DNA from: Lolium rigidum
Lineage: Eukaryota > Streptophyta > Magnoliopsida > Poales > Poaceae
Assembly (NCBI RefSeq): GCF_022539505.1
Contig: NC_061510.1
Location: 38,217,047-38,281,046 of the forward strand
Reading direction: 5' to 3'
DNA: 64,000 nucleotides
Below are positions 20,350 to 32,076 of the stretch, piece by piece (positions within the stretch are counted from its first letter, which is position 1; each line of letters starts with the position of its first letter). The notes under the pieces are model-generated. The model did no database searches. It worked only from the letters and a program-made list of their open reading frames with translations, and was not told the DNA's origin. Both the position numbers and the translations under genes were made by a program.

Positions 20350-23323
20350 ACAGCATCAACTTACAGGTAATTAAGTATAGCAGCATAGTTATTTCATAAC
20401 TAGTATGTCAGTACTTCGATAAGCAATAGTTGAATTTCCATTTGTAATTTTTCAAGCATGCCACGGGAATTCACATAGAAAATGTATAAGATATAGTCAC
20501 AGAATGACAGAACCCAACCAAGCCTATGTGGTGTGTTAATCTGCCACTTCCATGATACACTCTTTTATATGCTACTTCCTCAAGTAAAGTAGTTAAAGGT
20601 AGCAATTCAAATATAATGGTCGGAGCAGTACCTCAATGTCGTCAATCAATTCCAACCAGAAATAAGTCAGTCACAAGATCCCCATGGAATCAGAAAATAC
20701 ATGAAAACATGTTTCAAGTAATTTTGATAAAATCGTACAATCTTAAGTACTTCCGGTAGCCTCAAGGTGGGTAATCCACATGCCCACATTTTCATGCATG
20801 GAAACAATAGATTATGTTCCCAAATAATAATATGCGACACTATAACATTTAATTCCATTCATCCATTAACTAGTAAATGAACTGTATGGTGACAGCGGGC
20901 GCAAAATATGTAAAAGGACCTGAGGCTGAGGGATCACTGATAATAAGTTAATTTACCATTGAGTCATCTTCCTCTATAAGATGCTAGGAGAAGCATTATT
21001 CTCGGTCTTGCGGAAGCACAGGCAATGAATTGGCAGGAAATACTGCATGAGGTGACCCTTCAGCCTTCTTCCTTAGCTGCTCCAGAAGCCTACGAGCTTC
21101 TCTTTGTTCATATGACATATCAGGGCCACAACTTTCATAAGCAGCTATAACTCGTAGTTGATAATCCTCTGCATGCTTGTAACTGCAATACAAAGCACAG
21201 TATCAAATGCAAATCGACACAAGGGAATCGCTGAGACGCTGACATATAAGTTCTTACTTATATTTATATAACAGTTTCAGGAATTTGCATGAAGTAGTTC
21301 CATAACAGATCTCACCTGCTTTTTTTTTTAGAAAACCACCAAACACTAATTTTAGTTAGCAGTCAAATGGTTGACAGAATGGCAGTGCAAATTCATATGC
21401 TAATTAATGCAACACCAACTTTTGACCATGTACATGTGCCAGAGCAGTGGGGGTGCTGATAAACAGATAAGCCAACAGAACAAGCGTTCTCTACAGATAG
21501 TTCAGCTAGCATCAAAAGAAGATAGTTTCACATTTGAAACCAAACACGGGATCTTCATTTTTTTGCTATACGAGCATGTTCTACCTTCACTGCCAGTAAT
21601 AACAGATAAGCTCTACCTCCCTACTTGGCCTAGCTTATGTTTACAGTTTTGTGTTATAAGCAGGATTTCACTTCCCATTGGGTGCTGTTATTTTCTATCT
21701 CAATGTATTTCATGCAGAGTTTCCCCTTACTGTGTTAGAAACCAAATCACATTTTTTCTTCTCTCCTATATTCCACCTAAGCTACCACCAGAATGATCTG
21801 GAAACAAGGTATGTCTGCGAGATTTTTTTTTTTTTTTTTGACTTTTGCAATCACCAACTGCTGCTCTTGCTGAGACTCCTGTATGCAATAATCAACAACA
21901 GTGCAGCAACCCTTGCATAATGACCTACTAATTATAACTGACACTACACCGTATAGTTGCTCAATCAGTTCAGAATTGCTCACTTTTCTACAAGATGGCA
22001 AAATGGGTGCAATAAGATATTATCCATAATGCATCCAGCTACATAGATGAACACATGCGCGGACCCACACTCGCTGTTGCCCGGGCGACCGCCCGGGCTT
22101 CTCTGTCACGCGCCCCTTTGCCCGTAGAGATTTCTGCACAGCGACCAGCACGCTCAAACGCTGCCATGCCCAGGCTATACGAGGCAATTTTAGGGCCATG
22201 CCGCACGCCAGCCCATCATGGGCCACAAATTGGGCCAGAACTATTCCTCATATTGAGCCACTATTAGTTGTTACCGTGGACCGTGGCCAGTTACAGACTA
22301 TGTATTACAGTTACCGATCGATACCCAGGAAAAAATGGTCGATCCTTAGCCAGAATTTCCAAACTCGTCTTGCAGTTACATGAGCAGGACGTGTCGTATG
22401 GGAGTAGAATGTGGACAAAGACATCTGACTTGCACAGGCGTTCAGAAAAAATACAAACGAAACATGGCATACGCTGCACGAAAATTTTCATAAATCCTCC
22501 TCCCTTTTGTCTACCCTTCATTGTCCCTGCATTCGAAATCCTGAAAGATCCGCCATGTTTTATCTCAACTAGAAACTTAAAACTTCGACTTCCACTAAGG
22601 GTATGGAAATTAAAATTAAAAAGGGGAGACTTCATATTCGTGTTTTTGTATTAAAACCAATGTTTAAGACATCATTTATCGTTTACTGCTCGGTCGGCTT
22701 CGGATTAGGTTAATCCATTATCTTCCATATTGGCTAGTTTTTTCAAAAAAAAATCCAAGTTCTGCCATTATAAGTTCTTGAATCCGCTATGTAAAAAAAA
22801 TATTGGCAAATTGGAAAGAAGTGTTACCTTGATTCCTTGCCTTTGAATCAACAAAAATGGCAAAATTTGAGGTAATGTATCGGCCGAGAAATCAGGTACT
22901 AGATCCGTAATTCGTGATATTTTGGCTGAAATGTCGGAGGTTGTCAGACCGTTATATTGGCCTCGGCGATAAACCAGGCCGATATGCTGTAAATTTATCG
23001 CTCACCCCACGGTTCATCATAAGTTGACCGATTAATTGGCATATGGGCCAAGTTTTAAAACATTGATTAAAACCATGTGGTGTTTATATTAGTCGGAAAA
23101 AAGGTTTAGTTGCCTTGTGCTGCACCCAGGCTTCGGTTAATTCCTAAGTCCGCCACTGGATGAACAACAGCCTAGTGTGTAGTAACTAACTTAATGGACA
23201 CTTGGACAGCACAGAGTATCAACTTACAGGGTAACTCTACAGGACTGAAGCATCTGTATATCATAGACTAGTAAAATGTACCTCAATGATGTAACAGTCA
23301 GAATATGAGAAGAAATTGATTAC
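20350..23323 (-). repeat. Tandem unit C: functional 3' part of the TPR gene
   Basis: This unit holds the real last exon (20996-21182) and the intron up to exon 1. Its blocks near 20400-20480, 20760-20960, 21290-21420 and 21660-22035 align with unit A, and in part with unit B. A hAT-like element interrupts it at 22054-23158. Confidence 0.75.
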
Positions 23324-24834
23324 CTCCCCATCAGTCCATATGCATTTGCAATCAACTGAAGTATCTCAATGGAATCCTCATGTTTCGGCCCAAATGCAGC
23401 AGTAATGATATCACTCGCAAGAACAAAGAACTTCACAGCTGCGTCCAGTTGGTTCAGTTCAAGGTTAGCCTCCCCCAGATGCTTATAAGCAAATCCTAAC
23501 CCAAAGTGCAGCGGTCCAAAACAGTTCTTGAGCTTCTCCACTGCTTTCTCCAGTAAAGGAACAGCCTCATCAACTCGTTTCGTCAGCAGGAGGAGCCAAC
23601 CCAGCCTTGCCGAGATACTCCCTTGGATGTGCTGCATCCCTGAGACACGCTCAAGAAACGCAAGCGTTTTCCTCATCAAACACAGCGACATCTCGAATTC
23701 AGTCATTGACTCGTACAGCATCGATATCTCCGTATATGCGCCAGCGGTCCGCTCAGGGTTGGCAGAACGTTTGGAGTCGAGAGTCTCACGAGCAATCTCC
23801 AGGCACCGTCTGGAGTCGCTGAGCCTCTCCTGGGAGCAGAGGATCTTGGCCATGGTGACAAATGCCAGCGCACGCTCCTCGCTGTCCTTGCTGGCCCGAT
23901 TCATCACCTTCTTCAGGTCATTCATCGCGTCCTCCGTTCTACCCAGCAGGATACTCAAGCCGGCGCCATCGATTTCAGCCAGAGAAAGCTCCACATCCAT
24001 ACCCAGCCCCTCGTACACCATCCTAAGAAGCTTGTTCTGCTCCAACGCCTCCTCGTTGCGGCCCAGCCCGGTGTAAGCAACCATGAGGATCTGCCGGACC
24101 TTAGCCACCTCGGCGGAGCCGTCTCCGAACCGCTTCACGGTGATCTCCAGCGCTGAAAGGCAGAGGGGCAGCGCCTTGTCGAAGCACAGCACCCCCACGT
24201 ACGCCTCGGCGACGTCCCTGCAGGCGTCCGCGCACCCTCCGTCCAGGACGCGGCCTTTGAGCTCCAGGGCGCGGCGGAGGTCGGCCACCGCGTCCCAGCG
24301 GCGCCCCATGGCCGTCTTGGTGCGCGCGAGCTGGTCGAGCACGGCCGCGCCGACGGTGGCCGCCTCGGCGCCCGCGCCCAGCAGGGAGTCGACGATCTCG
24401 GCGGCGGCCTCGAGGGAGTCGAGGCTGTCGTTGAGGAGGTTGAGGCGGAAGGCCGCGGCGCCAGCGAGGCGGAGGGCGCGCGCGACGGGGAGCGACCAGC
24501 CGCCGTGGGTCTCCTGCAGGGGGGCGAGCGCCTTGAGCGCGAGGTCGAGGGCCTCCTGGTGGTCGCCCGCGGCCTCCTTGCGCTCGGCGGCCTCGAGGGA
24601 GGCGAGGGCGGTGGGTTGGGAGGTCGGCGCCGCGTTGGGAGTAGGTGGCGGCGTGGTTAGGGCGGTCGGCGCCGCGGCGGAAGAAGGTAGCGGCGTGGTT
24701 AGGGCTCGGGTGGAGAAGGGGAGCGATTGGTGCGGGCGGAGAGGAGAGCGGTGGAGCAGCGGGGGAGGGGGTCGGTGGCGGCAGAGGGGCTTGGTGAGGG
24801 CGGCGGCGAGGAGGGACCTGTGGAGGCGCCGCAT
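20996..24834 (-). CDS. Kinesin-light-chain-like TPR protein, two exons
   Basis: Exon 1 is 24834-23324 and exon 2 is 21182-20996. The GT/AG borders keep the frame (LMG joined to SYKHAEDY), giving 565 aa. The N-terminus (MRRLHRSLLAAALTKPLCRH) is Arg-rich, lacks acidic residues and is followed by a Ser/Pro/Thr-rich stretch, so it looks like a mitochondrial or plastid targeting peptide. Residues from about 75 on form TPR helical pairs, for example DALPL-type repeats around FDKALPLCLSALEITVKRFG and KRVDEAVPLLEKAVEKL, ending FPANSLPVLPQDRE. Known: such TPR arrays bind proteins; plant KLC-related proteins include cytoskeleton-associated members and organelle-targeted relatives. The partner is unknown. 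Exon 1 is GC-rich, and the 2.1-kb intron carries a hAT-like insertion. Decayed copies of the last exon region lie downstream. Confidence 0.88.
22054..23158. mobile_element. Non-autonomous hAT-like element in the TPR gene intron
   Basis: The 8-bp repeat GATGAACA flanks it (22046-22053 and 23159-23166). The ends CATGCGCGGAC and GTCCGCCACTG are imperfect inverted repeats like the CAGTGGCGGA ends of hAT elements. The paralogous site near 20300-20335 (GATGAACCATGAATAAATTA) lacks it. No transposase ORF is visible in the 1.1 kb. Confidence 0.75.
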
Positions 24835-25099
24835 CGTCGCGGGGTTTCTCAGCGGCTCTAGGAATGGGGAGCAGAGAAGGGTTTAAGCCTGGAAATGTCG
24901 CACGGCGGCGCCGCCGGCGGGGAGTCCAGTCGAGCAATCGGGTGGTGGTGTCTCTTTCCCTGGCAGATTTTGGCCCAACCCAACTGCCGCCGAACAAAAA
25001 ACATTATCGAGTCCTGTTTTGCGTATGGTGGATCTGCACGGCCCAGTGGACTACACACTAAGCCACAATTAGAGGTTTGAACGTTTTTAACTAGGGTTG

Positions 25100-25778
25100 A
25101 AATGCAAATGAAACATCTTAGAGAGAATGCGGCTTTGAGTTATCAAGTTAAATATTAATATTTATAATGATGTAAAATAGAACTCTACAACAACTGGCAT
25201 GGTAATGTAGTTGCATGATTAATTATTCTAGTTAAACTCTAAAAGTTCTACCCGCAAAAAAAAACATAAAGCTCTAAGAAAATAAGGAATTATACATATG
25301 AAAATAAGGATATATATTTAGGAATATAATGGGTTATGGAAAGGTACAAGAGTTCAATATAAATTAGTAGCCTCGGCGTGGCGGTGCGCCATGTATGCAA
25401 GATTTAATTTTATTTATTGTGTTCATGTTGTTTAGTACGACACGGTGAGGCACCCAGCATGAGAAGTTAGCATGTACAACGGTCTAGATCCACTAACATG
25501 CACAAACATTCTACCCTAGGTCAAAAAATCGGGGACGAGATGCGGAAGAGCACAAGGGCCACCAATGAAGGGTCGGTTGGCAGCCGCCAACTTCCACACC
25601 AAGGTGCATTGATTTTTCTAATATTTATACACAACTTATAGTTTTTATGTATACTTATCGAGAACTTGGTTGTATCCATTGGTTGATGCAGAAGCTGGGG
25701 CAATGTTCCCCTTTTTGATAAATAAACTTATCATGAGAATTTGTGATCAGTTTCCCTAGTACCAAAATGATCAACTAA
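25100..25778. other. No gene recognised, AT-rich flank of the TPR gene
   Basis: AT-rich intergenic sequence with no supported ORF or repeat ends. Confidence 0.4.
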
Positions 25779-25780
25779 TA

Positions 25781-26166
25781 CTCGCTCATTCCCAAAATGT
25801 AATGCATATACCCTCTCCGCCCGTAAAAGGATGTCTGAGATTTCTCTAAATTCGGATGTATCTATACACTAAAGAGTGTTTGGATAAATATACATTTAGA
25901 AAAATTTGTGACATCCTTTTATGAACATAGATAGTAGCTTTTCTTTTACTCAAAACCAAACTTTTGAAATTTTGTCCGACTATATAGAAAAATATCAAAA
26001 TTTATAATCTCAAACTAATAGTGTTAGAATCATCATGAAATATATACTTTCATATTGTGTGCATTTAGTATTATAGATATTATATCTTTTCTATATAGTT
26101 TGTCAAATCTCGGAAAAAATGACTTTGACTAAAAACTATTTTCAGCTTAATTTGAAAACGAGGGAG
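25781..26166. mobile_element. Stowaway MITE (outer), host of a nested Stowaway
   Basis: Starts CTCGCTCATTCCCAAAATG after TA (25779-25780) and ends ACGAGGGAG before TA (26167-26168). The body contains the ATCATGAAATATATACTTTC block typical of longer Pooideae Stowaways. Confidence 0.75.
25811..25934. mobile_element. Stowaway MITE (inner), diverged
   Basis: TA on both sides. The ends CCCTCTCCGCCCGTAAAAGG and CCTTTTATGAACATAGATAG are a decayed version of the family at 12566. Confidence 0.65.
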
Positions 26167-26214
26167 TATGATTTATAGGAACCACAAGCGATCATGTACT
26201 AGTATTCTCAATTT

Positions 26215-26661
26215 TTTTTAAAAAAAAATCTAGGGCAAAATGTAGTCACCAATCTATTGATTAAGTAGAGTTTTACAAGAATGTAAAGTTATTATTATTA
26301 CATGGGATTACTCTTCCAACATAATATTGCCCAAATGCCTAGCACCTGCGGTTACCCACAACTGGGCTTCACACTTAACTTTATCTAGAACAACATGCAA
26401 TGGCGCTTGTTTGTTGCGCAAAACCCTCGCGTTGTGCGCATTCCATAACTCCTAAGTGACCAACAATGCAAGCGAGGAGATGGCTTTCCTATCCAGCGAG
26501 GTGCCACTGACCATCATGTTCCACCAAGCATAGATATAGAGACCCGTCCATTGCCTCGGATGAATAATGGGGATGCCAATCCACCCCTTGATAGCTAGTG
26601 TCTCAAAGGCGAACAGAGAACTAACACTGGATGAAGAGATGATCAATAGTCTCAAAACCAT
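26215..26661 (-). mobile_element. L1-type LINE, 5'-truncated, 447 bp
   Basis: A 13-bp repeat GTATTCTCAATTT flanks it (26202-26214 and 26662-26674), and the 3' A-tail appears as a T/A-run near 26212-26228. On the minus strand it reads ETIDHLFIQC (zf-RVT motif at the LINE C-terminus) and later ELWNAHNAR and CEAQLWVTAGARHLG. There are several stops, so it is a dead insertion. Confidence 0.88.
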
Positions 26662-26674
26662 GTATTCTCAATTT

Positions 26675-27512
26675 CTCATGCACGGTGGTCACGCCACACA
26701 TCTGTTTCAGCATGGTGACTAATTGCCTAATTCCATTGAAGCCGCATCTTTTTTTGGACAATGCCAAATACATGATCGTAAAAAGGAAGATGAGTGCTTT
26801 ACTTTATTCCACACACAAATGAATCAATCCCTTAATTAGCCCCAATGTCCAATGTAGCAGCACAAATCAATGCTGTGCGAGAAGTGCACAACATATTCAT
26901 CCCTCTTGGGGACCAAATAGGGGAAAAACAAGAGAGTAAAAGAGTGAGGCTTGTGTGACACAGGGACGGATCCTACCTGGATGCCACATTCTCCTAACCC
27001 ACCACTACTACTTGCCAGCATGTTCGCCACCACACATCGTGCCTTTGCAACAAAAGCTGATGAAATCCTGCTGCCGCGTCAAAATGCCATTAATTGTTGC
27101 CCCGCCAATCCAATGAGAATTGAGAAGTAAGTATAGATTGATGTCATTCTGATTAGGTGATTGCTGATGCGTGCACATCAGCCTTCTCAAACGTACTACG
27201 GCTCATGTGGCACGTACCATTCCCCCAATGGAAAGAGTTGGCGAAACCATTGCTAATTCCTCTCTAAGATTTTAAAGTAATTAATTGATGGGGCCGGGTT
27301 AAGTGGTTAGGTCTATATTTACTTATTTAGTGGATGGAATAGCCTAGCTTAACGAGGGCCCAACTTGAAGCACCTGGTTTGATCACCCTTCATGCACTGA
27401 TGAGCATTTGACACGAATGGAATTGCTTTTTGGCCGTGGTTAGTGTTTCAGCTTTACCACCGTTTGATTTTGCTTAAAAAAACCTTTGTTTTTGTTCTAA
27501 GAGCAGCTTAGG
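26675..27512. other. No gene recognised
   Basis: Intergenic sequence; the short ORFs have no recognisable motif. Confidence 0.4.
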
Positions 27513-27521
27513 AAATCATTT

Positions 27522-29301
27522 GGCACTTGCGGGATTCTCATGTCCACTACTTAAATTATGTTCTCGGCCCGCCATTAGAGCTCAGCATATGGTGCTAGAA
27601 AGAAAATTAAAGGAGCAGTGTCAAGATGCCAGTCTCACTAGTGATCAAGATCTGGAGACGATCCTACAGTATTTTCGTGACACTTGAACAGACAAGACAA
27701 GATCTGGAGACGATCCTACGGTAATTTTGTTCATGGAACATGACCTAGAAAAGGCGATAAACATGAAGTTAATATTGTCTTTCTTTGAGCAATTATCTAG
27801 GTTAAAAATTAATTTTCATAAAAACGAGATTTTTGGTTTTAGGAGAATCAAGGATGAGGAGGAACAGTACAAACAATTATTGGGTTGCGAGTCTGGTTCA
27901 CTTCCTTTCAAATATTTAGGGGTTCCTATTTATTATAGGAAGTTGCGAATTCCTGAATGGTATTCAGTCGAAAGCCATTTTGAGATCAAACTTGGTTGTT
28001 GGCAAGTAAGTTGTTATCATACAGAGATCGGTTGGCGCTCATTAACTTAGTTCTTACCAGCTTACCGACGTTTATGTTGTCGTTTTTTGGAAACCAAAGG
28101 GGTCAGAAAATGATTAGATTTTTATAGATCTCACTTTTCTGGCAAAGTGAAGAAAAAACGCAAATACAGGTTAACAAAATGGAATATTATTTGTAGACCT
28201 AAGGACAGGGAAGCTAGGTATTGAAGTACTTGATATTAAGAACAATTTTTTACTCAACAAGTGTCTGTTTAAGTTACTTAATGAAGAGGGTGTGTGGCAA
28301 GAATTGATGCGCAATAAATACCTATCTCAAAAAACTCTATCTCAAGTTCAAAGTAAACCGACGGACTCATTTTTTTGGAAAGGTCTCATGAATGTTAAAT
28401 GTGGTTTCTTTGATAGAGGTCTTTTCAAAGTTGGTGATGGAACTACTGTTCGATTTTGGGAAGATACTTGGCTAGGTTTATCTCCACTTGCTCATCAGTA
28501 TCCTTCTTTATAGAACATTGTACAATGGAGACATGTCTCAGTTGCAAATGTGTTGTCCTTGAACCCTATTAACATGGGTTTCACACGACGTTTAATTGGC
28601 AATAAATGGAACTCTTGGGTACATTTATGCTGCAGACTAATGGAGGTATATTTAAATGATGAGTCTGATTCCTTTGTCTGTAAATTGACGCCTTCGGGAT
28701 CATTTATGGTTAAATCGATGTATGTGAATGGACATGCTCGTTTTCTTAGACAATGTCCATGGAAGCTGAAAATCTCACTAAAGATAAAAAGTTTTTATGT
28801 GGTTTCTAAATAAGAGAGTACTTCTCACACGAGATAATTTAGCTAAAAGAAATTAGAATGGGAGTACGAAATATTGTTAATGTGACTCGAAGGAGACGGT
28901 GAATCGTCTCTTTATCTTATGTCCTTTTGTTAAACTAGTCTGGCGTGTTCTCCATGCTACTTTTGGTATTTCACCACCAATTAATATTACCAATCTGTTT
29001 GGAAATTGGTTGAATAGCATAGATGCTAAAACTAAGGCTAAAATTCACATTGCTGTTTTAGCTTTAGTTTGGGCAATATGGAACCGTCAAAATAATATTG
29101 TTTTTAATAGAAAGGACTCTATAATTTTTTTTTTGCAGGTTATTCATATGGCACACTGGATTCAGCTACGGTATTCCCTATTCCCGGAGGATTAACGGAA
29201 GTGTATGGTTATTGGATGCAATCGGCTGCTGATGGTTGCTCAGGATATAATAATAAAAGGCTGTGTGGCCAGGGCATTCCCCATTTCAAAAAAAAAAAAA
29301 C
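27522..29301 (+). mobile_element. L1-type LINE, 5'-truncated, with RT C-terminus
   Basis: A 9-bp repeat AAATCATTT flanks it (27513-27521 and 29302-29310), with an A-run at 29288-29300. The remaining coding sequence starts at the RT catalytic region (DDPTVILFMEHDLEKA near 27715). It continues through PFKYLGVPI near 27906, SFFWKGL, TTVRFWEDTWLG near 28442 and the zf-RVT-like FILCPFVKLVWRV near 28913, to AIWNRQNNIVFN near 29079. Stops and frame changes show it is dead. Confidence 0.85.
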
Positions 29302-29753
29302 AAATCATTTTCATCCAATTTGCCAGAATGATCGATTCACAACTGGTAGATTAATTAGCAGGAGTGGAGGACTGGTTGTTTCTTGCCGGCCCATTTCTGC
29401 ATACATTGGCATCGCATACTGAATTACTGATCGACATGTCACATTCGACTGTACTATTCTTTTGCTTGAACTGTTGTCCAAAACAGGATCGATGCCTACA
29501 CTAAGCTCGTCATCTAATTCTGATTTCATCCGTTATTTCTATGTTTTCGCAGCACTAGGTAGGTTCTGACCAAAACCGAAAGCACCGATGCTGACACTGC
29601 TCTTAGTGCACATTATTCAGAAGAGCACAACGCGCCGCTGTTGCTGCTCAGGTGGACCTGTCTCGTCACTCGCCAGGCTATTACAGTGACACCTCCATGC
29701 ATCAGGTTCTACTCCTCCACGACAGCCATCCCATCCCCACGGCACCACGGCCT

Positions 29754-29760
29754 TTATAAT
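29754..29760 (+). promoter_or_regulatory. Probable TATA box of the WAT1-related gene
   Basis: TTATAATG in the context GCCTTTATAATGGC, about 110 bases upstream of the ATG at 29868. Confidence 0.45.
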
Positions 29761-29867
29761 GGCAAGCTCTACACTCGGCGTTCTCCGCTCCAATTCTTTC
29801 TTCTATCAAGGAAACCGATAGACTCTCGCGCGCTTTTGAGGCGAGAGAACTTGAGCTTGAGGTTGCC

Positions 29868-31740
29868 ATGGCTGCTGAGATGGGAGGAGGGGTTTGGAGG
29901 CGGTACGCTCCGCACAACATGATGATCATGGTGCAGCTGTGCTACACCTTCATGTACTTCATCACCGAGGCCGCCTTCAACCGCGGCCTCAACCCCTACG
30001 TATACGTCACCTACCGCCATGTCGTTGTCACCGTCCTCCTCTGGCCTTTCGCCTACTACCACGAGAAGTATGTACGACGATCCAGTGTTCTTGTGTTCAA
30101 CTGTTCATCAATTAGGATAGTTCAGACTTGACAGTGCATGTGATGTGTCTACTTTGCTCCTTGTTTGTTCATCTTCTTCCAATCCTTGTTTGGTCGTCAG
30201 GAAGTTGCGACCCAAGATGACGTGGATGCTGTTCCTGGAGATTTTTGTGCTCTCACTTCTTGGGTAAGCTCAAGAAAAATCTCAACTGAACCTCTATACT
30301 CATGTCATTCACAGAAGAGAAATTAGTGACACAACTTTGCCGTGAACTGGATTTTCAGGGTGAGCTTAACTCTGAACATGTACTTCGCGAGCCTCAAGTA
30401 TACGTCCCCGACGTTCGTCACCTCCGTGGTGAACACAATCGCTTCCATCACCTTCGTCATCGCCATCGTCCTCAGGATGGAGATCGTGGACGTGAGGAGC
30501 CCGCGAGGGCTCGCGAAGATCGCGGGAACCGTGGTGTCCTTCGCTGGAGTGACCACCATGACGCTGTACAAGGGAGCGGCGTTTGCGAGCCCCTGGAATG
30601 CGCCGATTCACATACAGGGCAGCAACGGCGTGCATGATAGCTGGCTCAAAGGAGCATTCCTCGCCGTGGCCAGCTGCGTGTGCTGGTCCATCTGGTACAT
30701 CCTGCAGGTATGCAACTGTTTTGTCAAATAAAAGGTCACCATGGTCTAGAGTGACACATAAGTGTTTCAGAAAATGAGATAATTAAGCTGGGATGTAAGA
30801 AAATGTATCGAGGACCTGTGATCAGCTATGGACACTTTCGTGCTGAAATGGCAGGCGTCGTCTGTGAAGAGGTACCCGGCGGAGCTATCTCTGACGGCGT
30901 GGATGGCGACGATCGGAGGGATACAGTCGTTGGCCTTTACGCTGCTCCTGCAGCACAAGAAAGAAGACTGGCTCATTGGCTTCGGCCTCAAGTTCTGGTG
31001 CATCATCTACTCTGTACGTTAGAAATCAGTGTACATAAATTCAGTTATTTCCAATTTCAGAGTAGTAGTGGTGCTCACGATGGAATTGTATGTATGTTGT
31101 TGTTTCAGGGGATCGCGTGCAGTGGGTTCACGGTGTTTGCGCAGCTGTGGTGCACGGAGAAGAAAGGCCCCGTCTTCGTCACCATGTTCAACCCTCTCTC
31201 CACCATCATGGTGGCCATCCTCGCCTACTTCATCTTCGGCGAAAACCTATACGTCGGAAGGTACGTATCTCAAGATCGATATGCGTGGTCTTGAACATAC
31301 GTAGTGCCCCTTTTCTGCATCACATCCATACGTACAAGATAGCACAACACAACAAACGCATGGCTGATCCGTCAGAGCACCAAAAGTCTTGCTGATACGG
31401 CGCAACCTCCTTTTCGAAAGGCAAAGCTTTTTGCCGGTTAAAAAAAACTCACCTCAATTACTACCTCCGGAGTTGTGACGTTTGCGTTTTGTCGGTGTAA
31501 AATGCTCCAACTCTTAACTCAATGGATCTACTGTTGTTGTTGATCTGCAGCATAATCGGAGGAGTGGTGGTCATCGCCGGCCTGTACATGCTGCTGTGGG
31601 GCAAGGAGAAGGATCAGGAGTACAACGCGAGCGGCGAAGAGCAGGTAGCCGATCTGGACTGCGAGAAGCAGCAGGCAAAGATAACAGGCGCTTCTTCGGC
31701 GAAGAACGGCTCCGAACAGGAGGCGAAGACGACCAGATAA
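29868..31740 (+). CDS. WAT1-related protein (EamA/MtN21-type transporter)
   Basis: Six exons with GT/AG borders: 29868-30067, 30201-30263, 30359-30707, 30855-31013, 31109-31260 and 31551-31740. Together they give 370 aa, the usual family length. Known: WAT1-related (nodulin MtN21/UMAMIT) proteins are ten-helix membrane carriers; members export amino acids or move auxin at the tonoplast. Seen: EamA half 1 (about residues 10-150) has YRHVVVTVLLWPFAYY, SLTLNMYFASLKYTSPTFV and GTVVSFAGVTTMTLYKG. Half 2 (about 190-330) has LTAWMATIGGIQ, IACSGFTVFAQLWC, GPVFVTMFNPLSTI and AILAYFIFGENLYVGS. The C-terminus is a charged cytosolic tail (KEKDQEYNASGEEQ). The ATG follows GGTTGCC, a good context. The frame is intact and the gene is probably functional. 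The substrate cannot be read from sequence. Confidence 0.95.
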
Positions 31741-32076
31741 GGGGGCATCAGACTGCCATCCGGGTGAAGGCGATGTTCGATCTGCACCCTGAACCGATGG
31801 CATGGTGTGCCAATTAATTCAACAGGTTTCCGATGAGTGCACTCGCCAAAGAAAACAAGTTCCGTAAGTTCCATGTCTGCACTTTGGGCGCGTTTGGTAG
31901 CCTGCATGAGAATTGTGGCTCATTGCGCCAGTGAGATGGGATTCCCATCTCGTTCCGGACGAGTTTCGATTCACGAATGACACATCGTTTGATAGGATGG
32001 GTTGCATCGAGTGACACCCAAGTGACACTTCGATTGGTTGGTCGCATGATTTTTGTAGCCTCACCTATATGGCAAC

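Noticed and set aside
23528..24886. Plus-strand ORFs opposite the TPR gene and a minus frame starting at 24997
   Set aside because: Antisense or out-of-frame shadows of the GC-rich first exon, with low-complexity Ser/Arg/Pro composition.
29311..29529. Minus-strand ORF upstream of the WAT1-related gene
   Set aside because: Short, with no motif or promoter; it lies in the gene's 5' flank.
30828..30854. Alternative start or longer exon 4 (MDTFVLKWQ) in the WAT1-related gene
   Set aside because: The acceptor after AAATGGCAG gives phase 0 with exon 3 and a normal family alignment; the longer version adds residues unlike the family.
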